A DNA stretch of 5,114 nt, taken from the NCBI GenBank assembly GCA_004375785.1, contig SOKM01000199.1, positions 1-5,114 of the forward strand. Direction: 5' to 3'. Positions 1-5,114 of the stretch are shown piece by piece. Source of the stretch: Candidatus Cloacimonadota bacterium (lineage in GTDB: Bacteria > Hydrothermota > E44-bin80). Made by a program: the position numbers and the translations under genes. The notes under the pieces were generated by a model that saw nothing but the letters and a program-made list of their open reading frames with translations, was not told the DNA's origin and made no database searches. Every line of letters begins with the position of its first letter. The stretch's first letter is position 1.

Positions 1-2
1 TG

Positions 3-659
3 ATGATACTTTTTCTCGGACCGACAACATTTGGTGGACTTTTTTTCGGCTCGCTTATAGGATTTATTCTCATTATTGTAGTAAAATGCGGAATTTTTTT
101 ATGGAAGAGTGATTTTAAGTCGGTATGGGTTATTCTTTATATCCTTTTAGCGAATGTTGTCTCAACATTCATCGGAATAGTTGTTGCAGGGATGTTTACC
201 TCCTCAATGATGATGCCCATAGGAATTGTTATTCTTTATTTTATCTTCATTCCTCCTGCACGCAGAATGAGACAATTTAAACACTTTTCCAGAAACTCAG
301 CATGGTTTATCGCCTTTGTCCTTATGATTATGACCGTAATAACTGTTGTCATATTTGGCATTATGGCAGGATTTATGGAAACACCTTACATATACTGGCC
401 CTTAAAAATTGTGATGTGCACACTGGGGGTAGCATTGAGTCTCCTTATCATCGTTTTATATGAAGAAGCTGTTATATCAGGTTTGTATAAAATACACAAA
501 AAAGAGAAAAAGTCTTTCGTCAAACCGGTGCTATGGGCAAATATCTATGCATTCGGTGCATTAATGCTTCTTGGAGCAGCTATTGCATTGCCCAAACGGT
601 TATCTTCCCCCGATTTTCTCATCTTTTTGTTCAGACATATTATAGAAAGAACGTTATGA
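3..659 (+). CDS. Hypothetical polytopic membrane protein (about six TM helices)
   Basis: I do not recognise this 218-residue protein. It is very hydrophobic, with about six predicted membrane helices at roughly residues 10-33, 40-64, 68-84, 100-124, 133-153 and 176-197. The loops are short and basic (PPARRMRQFKH at 84-94, KIHKKEKK at 163-170), which by the positive-inside rule suggests both are cytoplasmic. No catalytic motif, cofactor site or transporter signature stands out. The window opens with TGATG, so ATG at 3-5 could overlap an upstream TGA in the common stop-start coupling arrangement. The gene could equally begin before the window, because the frame is open to the edge; the ribosome site is not visible. 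The next membrane-protein gene follows after 51 nt in the same direction, so co-transcription is plausible. That this is a real gene is likely from its length and membrane-like composition; its function is unknown. Confidence 0.72.
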   Translation: MILFLGPTTFGGLFFGSLIGFILIIVVKCGIFLWKSDFKSVWVILYILLANVVSTFIGIVVAGMFTSSMMMPIGIVILYFIFIPPARRMRQFKHFSRNSAWFIAFVLMIMTVITVVIFGIMAGFMETPYIYWPLKIVMCTLGVALSLLIIVLYEEAVISGLYKIHKKEKKSFVKPVLWANIYAFGALMLLGAAIALPKRLSSPDFLIFLFRHIIERTL

Positions 660-696
660 TCGTTTAAATCGTTATTATCAAAAAATTCGTAAATTC

Positions 697-704
697 AAAG
701 AAGG
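697..704 (+). promoter_or_regulatory. Shine-Dalgarno site of the 711 gene
   Basis: AAAGAAGG ends 6 nt before the ATG at 711, a standard ribosome-binding site. It supports this start codon and shows that at least some genes in this genome use Shine-Dalgarno initiation. The ATL gene and the protease gene here have no such site. Confidence 0.7.
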
Positions 705-710
705 TTCAAA

Positions 711-1370
711 ATGGAATTCATTGATATTGCGACCGAGCAAACCACGGCTGTGACAGATGCAATGTTAGCTCTGTTAGCTATGGGATTTATCCCATATTTA
801 TTTCGCATTGGACGTCAACATAATTTAGGAAAAGTTAAAATCTGGTCATGGTTGTTTGGTTTGCTGGCACTCTCTTCAACACTCGGGGCTGTGGCTCATG
901 GAGTAAAGATGTATCCAGAGATAAATAGAATTATCTGGCAACCTATAAACTTGTCTCTTGGTTTGACTGTTGCCCTGTTTGTAGTCGCAGTACTCTATGA
1001 CTTGCGAGGCCACAAAACCGCTCGAGCAACCCTGCCAATCTTGTTGGTAACTGGAACAGTCTTCTACATTGTGACACTGATTATTCCCGGCAGATTCATT
1101 GTTTTCATTCTTTATGAGGTAATCGTAATGATATTTGCTTTAGGGGCATACTTCTGGCTAGCGATACGCCGAAGACTTAAAGGAGCCTGGTTGATGACAG
1201 CTGGAGTTCTGATTACCATCGTAGCTTCTGGCGTACAAGCGAGTGGAGCGATTTATTTTACTCTTATCTGGGAGTTTAATTTCAATGGCATTTTTCACCT
1301 TATACAGATGGTAGGATTAATTGTTTTATTATTTGGTCTCAGGGCTTCATTACTTTCCAAGACAGATTGA
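711..1370 (+). CDS. Hypothetical seven-TM membrane protein
   Basis: This 219-residue integral membrane protein has about seven predicted helices, near residues 13-31, 43-63, 78-97, 107-125, 128-151, 158-182 and 193-211. Polar residues sit in or at the edges of the helices: Thr15-Asp16 in helix 1, Ser55-Ser56 and His63 (LGAVAHGV) in and after helix 2, and Asn192, His196 and Gln199 (NGIFHLIQ) in helix 7. Seven helices with intramembrane Ser, Asp and His are reminiscent of the CREST membrane-hydrolase superfamily (ceramidase-like, hemolysin III/PAQR), but the spacing does not match exactly, so this is only a hypothesis. From memory it may belong to a bacterial domain of unknown function such as DUF6962; I could not check this. 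The start is well supported by AAAGAAGG 6 nt upstream. It lies 51 nt after another membrane-protein gene and 36 nt before the ATL gene. The function remains unassigned. Confidence 0.8.
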   Translation: MEFIDIATEQTTAVTDAMLALLAMGFIPYLFRIGRQHNLGKVKIWSWLFGLLALSSTLGAVAHGVKMYPEINRIIWQPINLSLGLTVALFVVAVLYDLRGHKTARATLPILLVTGTVFYIVTLIIPGRFIVFILYEVIVMIFALGAYFWLAIRRRLKGAWLMTAGVLITIVASGVQASGAIYFTLIWEFNFNGIFHLIQMVGLIVLLFGLRASLLSKTD

Positions 1371-1395
1371 TTTTTTCTTGTATGATTTTAATAAT
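1367..1395 (+). promoter_or_regulatory. Possible weak promoter for the ATL gene
   Basis: TTGATT at 1367-1372 (overlapping the stop of the preceding gene) and AATAAT at 1390-1395 are 17 nt apart and each resemble sigma70 boxes. TATGAT at 1381-1386 is an alternative -10. The region is so AT-rich that such matches occur by chance, so this is tentative. If used, the first pair would place the transcript start about 4-5 nt before the ATG. Confidence 0.25.
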
Positions 1396-1406
1396 TTATT
1401 TTTAAA

Positions 1407-1754
1407 ATGTTGGATGAATTTACTAAGAGAGTAATATTCATAATTAGCAGAATTCCTGAAGGAAAGGTACTGACATACGGAAGGGTTACGGCTTTAGCTG
1501 GAAAACCGTACGGTGCAAGGCAGGTTTCCTGGATACTTCACTCTTTAAGCAAGAAACATAACCTTCCCTGGCATCGTGTCATTAATTCTCAGGGGAAAAT
1601 ATCATTACCAAAACCTGGTTATGATTTACAGAAGGAACTTTTAGAATCAGAGGGTGTCATTTTTTCTCAGAATGATAAAATTGAGTTAAAAAAATATTTA
1701 TGGCTTACTCTCCTACCTCTATCTCCTCCAGCAGCACCTCTATCGCCCTCGTGA
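1407..1754 (+). CDS. Alkyltransferase-like protein (ATL), Cys-to-Trp MGMT homologue
   Basis: This 115-residue protein is a stand-alone DNA-binding domain of the O6-methylguanine-DNA methyltransferase family. The methyl-accepting motif PCHR reads PWHR (residues 54-57), so Trp55 replaces the catalytic Cys, as in E. coli YbaZ/Atl and S. pombe Atl1. It should therefore bind and flip O6-alkylguanine without repairing it, and in studied ATLs this recruits nucleotide excision repair. Tyr24 (TYGRVT) and Arg38 (GARQV) match the flipping Tyr and intercalating Arg finger, at nearly the same numbers as in Atl1. The family normally ends near the motif LKKYLW, residues 94-99 here. The final 16 Pro/Leu-rich residues are an extension read from DNA that is antisense to the protease C-terminus, with a 50-bp 3' overlap. 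No Shine-Dalgarno sequence precedes ATG 1407. Family assignment is firm; the cellular role is inferred from homologues. Confidence 0.92.
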   Translation: MLDEFTKRVIFIISRIPEGKVLTYGRVTALAGKPYGARQVSWILHSLSKKHNLPWHRVINSQGKISLPKPGYDLQKELLESEGVIFSQNDKIELKKYLWLTLLPLSPPAAPLSPS

Positions 1755-4700
1755 GTTGGTTATCAGTACTTGAGCCGTCCATCTCAGGAGTGTTCTCAAC
1801 ATAGATATCAGGTTCAACCGGGATGTTTTCAAGGCTTTTCCCGCCGAGCCTATACCATCCTGTTCCCGGGACACGGAATCCTGAACCATCAAGAAGCGTA
1901 ATGTTGTTTGTACCAATTACCGCTCCAAATGTCGGCATTCCGATAAGTTTCCCCAATTTCAATTCCTTGAAAGCAGCAGGAAAGATTTCCGCATCGCTGT
2001 AACAGTTTTCATTTATAATCACAATTGTGGGTTTATCGTATCTGAAATGTGAACTGTACTGCTTTTCCCCATCCCTGCTAATAGAGAAGGCATACGGAGC
2101 AGTTCGGCGTAATATCGTTAATAGTTCGTCGTGAATGTGTCCTCCACCGTTGTAACGTATATCTATGATAAGACCATCTTTGTCCATCTCTTTATACAAA
2201 TCTTTTTTGAATTCTCTCAGATTCCCTCCACCCATTGAAGCGATATAGAGATATCCAATTCTGCCATTGGTCGTTTTATGGACGAATTCCTTGTTCGATT
2301 TTATCCAGTTCTTTCTCACTAATCGTAAAATCGACCACGGATCTTTTGGTTTAATCCTTACATCCCTTTTCTTTCCATCTTCAAGAAGTGTAAGCATCAC
2401 ATCTTTATCATTCTTGTTTCGGAGGAGTACGTAAAAGTTCTCTCCCTTTTCTATTTTTTTTCCATTGATATGGGTAATGATGTCACCCTTCTGAATACCT
2501 ACCTTTTCCTCACTTGCGGGCGCATCCGGGATTATATCTTTTACCCGGAGCCCATCTTCCCTGTATTCGGTATCGTAAATTATTCCAAGAGCACCCGTTG
2601 TTTCCCTTTTACCTCCACGCTTCCATATTCCGAGATGAGAGGCATTCAATTCGCCAATCATCATAGCAATAACGCTGTGAAAACCACGTATTGTGCGCAT
2701 ATGAAGGGCAAAGTCCTTGTATTTATGATACATTGCCTTCCAGTCTACTTCGTGAAAATCGCTGTCGTAGAATCCATCCTGTAATGCCCACCACGCTTCA
2801 TTTAAAACCTGTTCCTTTTCTTGAGCTCTATCTATTTCTATCTCAACATTGAAACTATGTGGAATTGACTTTGCAGTGGCAATCTCAGCATTATAAATCC
2901 TTCCCTCACCTGAGAGATAATAAATTTTCTTCTTGTCTTTTGAAACGAAGAACTGTTTTGGGTGAACATCATTTTTAGTAACCCTTTTCAGTTCCTTCCC
3001 GCGCCAGTCTACAGTCCAGATATCATGCTTATCCTGGGTTTGAGAATAGATGGCAAATTGTTTACCATCCGGAGACTGGGCAACATAATAGTAGTATCCT
3101 GATACTTTTGTTACGGTATGAATCCTTTCTTCAATATCCTCAAAATCTATCGTTACCGTGATATCTTCTTCCTTTAGGGAATCGGGCTCCTCTTTTTTCC
3201 AGTATTCCTCATCCTTCTCCTCGTCTTCCTTGTGGAGAAAAACATACTTCATCCAGATATCACCCGTCGCATTCCGTGAAGCAAAGGCAATTCTTCTTCC
3301 ATCTGCACTCCACATAGGTTTATAATCGTCGTTTGGATGGTTTGAAATATTGAGTGGTTCCTTAGTGCCATCTACCGGGACAAAAAAGATATCTTCTCTC
3401 CAGCCAAGCGTTGTCCTGCTGAAGGTGAGCCATTTACTGTCAGGAGACCAGTCAATCCAGAGAACGTCGTTATCAGGACACAATTTTATGCTGTTTTCCC
3501 CATTCTTATCCATAACATATAGTTCCCTATTGTTTCTGAAATAGACAATCTTCTCACCATCTGGAGAAAAAAACGGTTTTTTTGCTGTGCCGTCTGTATT
3601 CAGGGTTTTCTTTATCTCAAAAACAAGGTCATCATAAAACCTTTTTTCTGTTTCAGGTTCTATGGTGTAGATATCCATATCGCCATCTTTCATAGACGAA
3701 TAGATAAGCATCTCCTTTTCAGGGTGCCATGAGATGTGTTTCTCTAAATAAGGAGTATAAGTGATTCTAACAACCTTCCCTGTCTCATTATCCTTTTTAA
3801 ACTCCATTACAAAAATTTCACCGTGAACAATGAAAGCGATTTCTTTTTCATCAGGAGAGAGCACGAACTCAGACACATCCTTTGTAAATGTTTTAAAATA
3901 ATATGGATTCTCTTTGTAATCTTCAGTAATGGTAACGTTCAATCGCTTCTTTTCGTCCGAAAAGACATTGTATGTATATAAACAACCAAAGGCTTCATAG
4001 ACTATCAGCCTTCCGTCCCAGGAAATTTCCGGGAAATGGATGTCTTCCTCCTCGAACGTTACCTGTTCCTGTAATGAACCGTCAGGATTCATTCGCCAGA
4101 TATTGTTGACCAATTCCTCTCCCCTGTTACTGAGGAAATATAACTTTTTATCAAATGAGGAATACATCGGATAGCCATCCCTTGCTGGAGAATCTGTTAT
4201 CCTTTCGGATTTTCCATCAGGCAGTGTTTTGAGCCAGATATCACTGTCTGCACCACCCCTGTATTTCCTGCGCCACCAGGCTGCTCCGCCTCTTACGTAG
4301 TAGAATTTCTTTCCCTCAGGAAGAAAGCAGATATTTCCTGCACTGAATGTTGTAATTTGTTCAGGTAGCTCCCCATTCAAGTGAATTTTGTAAAGTGACC
4401 ATCGTAAGTTGTGTCTGTGGGAACCGAACAGGATATACCTACCATCAGGTGTCCAGCCGTAGAGAGCATCGTATGTGGAGTAGTATGTGAGTCGTTTTGG
4501 CGGAAAGCTGCCACCTGAGGGAATAACACAAATGTCATCGTTTCCCCATCTATCTGTTTCAAATGCAACCCATTTTCCGTTCGGTGACCAGAAGGACTTG
4601 CTTTCGTATCCATCACTTACGGTCAATCGCTCCGCTCTTCCTCCACCAGCATCAACAACCCAGATGTCCCCGTAATATGAAAAAGAGATTTTACTCCCAT

Positions 4701-4809
4701 CTGGTGAAGGAGCAGGAAACCTTGCTCCCCAAACCTCTCCGGCATTTATGGGTGTGTTCAGTAATAAAGTGATAAAAAATACCAATGTAAGAGTTATAAT
4801 ATTTTTCAT
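1705..4809 (-). CDS. Secreted Tricorn-like protease (TolB-type propellers, PDZ, S41 core)
   Basis: This 1034-residue serine protease is complete. A Sec signal peptide spans residues 1-23 with probable cleavage after INA, so the enzyme acts outside the cytoplasm, probably in the periplasm. Thirteen blade motifs of SPDG type are visible. Six are near residues 34, 74, 119, 162, 216 and 262, and seven near 317, 361, 414, 454, 500, 578 and 622, matching the 6-blade plus 7-blade plan of Thermoplasma Tricorn. A very acidic loop (527-550) interrupts the second propeller. A helical C1 segment (about 660-733), PDZ domain (about 735-822) and S41 domain (about 826-1030) follow. The catalytic tetrad is Ser724-His725 (NASHLG), Ser938 (CYSDAEIF) and Glu994 (SLEN). 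YNGGGH at 886-891 fits the oxyanion hole. Tricorn degrades peptides from larger proteases; the substrate here is unknown. No partner aminopeptidase is nearby. An upstream in-frame extension to 4983 is rejected because it would contain the promoter. Confidence 0.95.
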   Translation of the reverse strand: MKNIITLTLVFFITLLLNTPINAGEVWGARFPAPSPDGSKISFSYYGDIWVVDAGGGRAERLTVSDGYESKSFWSPNGKWVAFETDRWGNDDICVIPSGGSFPPKRLTYYSTYDALYGWTPDGRYILFGSHRHNLRWSLYKIHLNGELPEQITTFSAGNICFLPEGKKFYYVRGGAAWWRRKYRGGADSDIWLKTLPDGKSERITDSPARDGYPMYSSFDKKLYFLSNRGEELVNNIWRMNPDGSLQEQVTFEEEDIHFPEISWDGRLIVYEAFGCLYTYNVFSDEKKRLNVTITEDYKENPYYFKTFTKDVSEFVLSPDEKEIAFIVHGEIFVMEFKKDNETGKVVRITYTPYLEKHISWHPEKEMLIYSSMKDGDMDIYTIEPETEKRFYDDLVFEIKKTLNTDGTAKKPFFSPDGEKIVYFRNNRELYVMDKNGENSIKLCPDNDVLWIDWSPDSKWLTFSRTTLGWREDIFFVPVDGTKEPLNISNHPNDDYKPMWSADGRRIAFASRNATGDIWMKYVFLHKEDEEKDEEYWKKEEPDSLKEEDITVTIDFEDIEERIHTVTKVSGYYYYVAQSPDGKQFAIYSQTQDKHDIWTVDWRGKELKRVTKNDVHPKQFFVSKDKKKIYYLSGEGRIYNAEIATAKSIPHSFNVEIEIDRAQEKEQVLNEAWWALQDGFYDSDFHEVDWKAMYHKYKDFALHMRTIRGFHSVIAMMIGELNASHLGIWKRGGKRETTGALGIIYDTEYREDGLRVKDIIPDAPASEEKVGIQKGDIITHINGKKIEKGENFYVLLRNKNDKDVMLTLLEDGKKRDVRIKPKDPWSILRLVRKNWIKSNKEFVHKTTNGRIGYLYIASMGGGNLREFKKDLYKEMDKDGLIIDIRYNGGGHIHDELLTILRRTAPYAFSISRDGEKQYSSHFRYDKPTIVIINENCYSDAEIFPAAFKELKLGKLIGMPTFGAVIGTNNITLLDGSGFRVPGTGWYRLGGKSLENIPVEPDIYVENTPEMDGSSTDNQLTRAIEVLLEEIEVGE

Positions 4810-4815
4810 ACTGGG

Positions 4816-4844
4816 AATATACAACAATAATAGTAGTTTGTCAA
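4816..4844 (-). promoter_or_regulatory. Sigma70-type promoter giving a leaderless protease mRNA
   Basis: On the minus strand a perfect -35 box TTGACA (4844-4839) is followed by a 17-nt spacer and a -10 box TATATT (4821-4816), one base off TATAAT. Only six bases (CCCAGT) separate the -10 box from the ATG at 4809-4807. Transcription normally starts about 7 nt after the -10 box, which is the A of this ATG. No Shine-Dalgarno sequence precedes the ATG. The boxes and spacing are seen directly; that the mRNA is leaderless is inferred. Confidence 0.75.
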
Positions 4845-4878
4845 GTAGATACAGAACCGCAACCATTTTATTGCTATC

Positions 4879-4909
4879 AAAGTTTTGAACTTTTGAAGGA
4901 CCGTCCCTT
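4879..4909. repeat. Two adjacent short palindromes upstream of the promoter
   Basis: AAAGTT-TTG-AACTTT (4879-4893) is a perfect 6-bp inverted repeat with a 3-nt loop. Next to it GGAC-C-GTCC (4898-4906) is a perfect 4-bp inverted repeat inside a 14-base near-palindrome (4896-4909). They lie about 70-100 bp upstream of the predicted protease transcript start. They may be a regulator site or the remnant of a dispersed repeat; on the minus strand the GGGACGGTCC core resembles motifs I recall from intergenic repeats in environmental bacteria. Neither role is demonstrated. Confidence 0.3.
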
Positions 4910-4988
4910 TGGCTGCAATTTTTTTTTATCTCTTCTATTCTCTTCCAATCCCTGTTAATTTTGTTTTTTCCTTGATATGGCATAAAAA

Positions 4989-5013
4989 CCTTTGTGCCTT
5001 CGTGGCAAAGAGG
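4989..5013. repeat. Imperfect inverted repeat with TTCG at the centre
   Basis: CCTTTGTGCC and GGCAAAGAGG flank a TTCGT centre and can form a short hairpin with bulges. The phrase CTTTGTGCCTTCGTGGC resembles low-complexity intergenic repeats that I recall from several environmental genomes. No second copy is in the window, so its repeat nature rests on memory and on the inverted symmetry. Confidence 0.3.
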
Positions 5014-5033
5014 TTGCTGAAAAAGTCACTTTC

Positions 5034-5107
5034 TGTCACCCTGAACTTGTTTCAGGGTCTCATAATTGGCCGATTTTTCGAGATGCTGAAATAAATTCAG
5101 CATGACA
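5034..5107. repeat. 74-bp inverted-repeat element made of two hairpins (MITE-like)
   Basis: The element begins TGTCA and ends TGACA. Its 28-bp arms (5034-5061 and 5080-5107) are inverted copies matching at 22 of 28 positions, around an 18-bp centre (5062-5079). Each arm is itself a perfect 8-bp hairpin with a 5-nt loop: ACCCTGAA/TTCAGGGT at 5038-5058 and ATGCTGAA/TTCAGCAT at 5083-5103. The two stems differ by two base pairs, changed on both sides so that pairing is kept. The core CCTGAACTTGTTTCAGG resembles a family of dispersed intergenic repeats that I recall from many bacterial genomes. No transposase or clear target-site duplication is visible. Confidence 0.75.
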
Positions 5108-5114
5108 ATTTACG

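Larger units (their letters stand above)
4810..5114. other. Intergenic region upstream of the protease gene
   Basis: I find no supportable gene in these 305 bases. They hold the protease promoter (4816-4844), two small adjacent palindromes (4879-4909), a run of nine T (4919-4927), an imperfect inverted repeat (4989-5013) and a 74-bp double-hairpin element (5034-5107). Both strands have open frames across part of it. The plus-strand one (4909-5094) ends inside the repeat and looks like a translated repeat, not a protein. Confidence 0.8.

Noticed and set aside
1560..1580. Active O6-methylguanine methyltransferase (ogt/ada type)
   Set aside because: The active-site motif is PWHR, not PCHR, so the methyl-accepting Cys is absent and repair activity is not expected.
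1660..1704. Terminator for the protease gene downstream of its stop
   Set aside because: The minus strand has a run of T just after the stop codon, but no GC-rich hairpin precedes it. I see no intrinsic terminator for either convergent gene.
2470..2784. 104-codon plus-strand open frame
   Set aside because: It lies wholly antisense to the PDZ and C1 region of the protease, which has strong family motifs, and shows no motif or ribosome site of its own.
3350..3544. 64-codon plus-strand open frame
   Set aside because: Antisense shadow of the second propeller of the protease.
4377..4772. Small open frames on both strands (4377-4616 minus, 4487-4675 plus, 4563-4772 plus)
   Set aside because: All overlap the first propeller of the protease in other frames and have no recognisable protein features.
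4896..4927. Possible plus-strand rho-independent terminator (palindrome, then nine T)
   Set aside because: The stem is only 4 bp, the T run begins about 12 nt after it, and no plus-strand gene ends upstream for it to serve.
4810..4983. In-frame N-terminal extension of the protease by 58 codons
   Set aside because: The extension precedes a clear signal peptide, contains the near-consensus promoter and palindromes, and its translation is low-complexity and charged with no family counterpart. The ATG at 4809 is the better start.
4909..5094. 61-codon plus-strand open frame
   Set aside because: Its second half (SVTLNLFQGL) is the translation of the double-hairpin repeat, and its first half is AT-rich intergenic DNA.

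Overview
The window looks like an AT-rich bacterial chromosome segment, most likely from an uncultured or poorly studied diderm lineage. It has about four protein genes and one roughly 300-base intergenic region. Diderm character is inferred from the large secreted Tricorn-type protease with a Sec signal peptide, a form found in bacteria with a periplasm. The founding archaeal enzyme is cytosolic. Nothing here fixes a phylum. No tRNA, rRNA, CRISPR array, transposase or phage gene was seen.

Plus strand, 1-1754: three genes run in the same direction with short gaps. They are a six-helix membrane protein of unknown function (3-659), a seven-helix membrane protein with conserved-looking polar residues inside the membrane (711-1370), and a small alkyltransferase-like (ATL) DNA-damage recognition protein (1407-1754) whose active-site Cys is replaced by Trp. 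The first two could form an operon. The ATL gene has no Shine-Dalgarno sequence and may have its own promoter.

Minus strand, 1705-4809: one long gene encodes a complete Tricorn-like protease. It has a signal peptide, a 6-bladed and a 7-bladed propeller, a helical C1 segment, a PDZ domain and an S41-type catalytic core, and all four catalytic residues are identifiable (Ser724, His725, Ser938, Glu994). Its 3' end converges on the ATL gene and overlaps it by 50 bp, so the last 16 ATL residues are antisense to the protease C-terminus.

Intergenic, 4810-5114: a near-consensus sigma70-type promoter (TTGACA, 17 nt, TATATT) lies so close to the protease ATG that the transcript should start at or beside the A of the start codon, giving a leaderless mRNA. 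Upstream of it are small palindromes and, at the window edge, a 74-bp inverted-repeat element built of two perfect 8-bp hairpins that differ from each other by compensatory base-pair changes.

The genes do not form an obvious single pathway. The most interesting points are the leaderless promoter arrangement, the covarying double hairpin and the antisense-encoded ATL tail. I see no convincing evidence of an entirely new multi-gene system.
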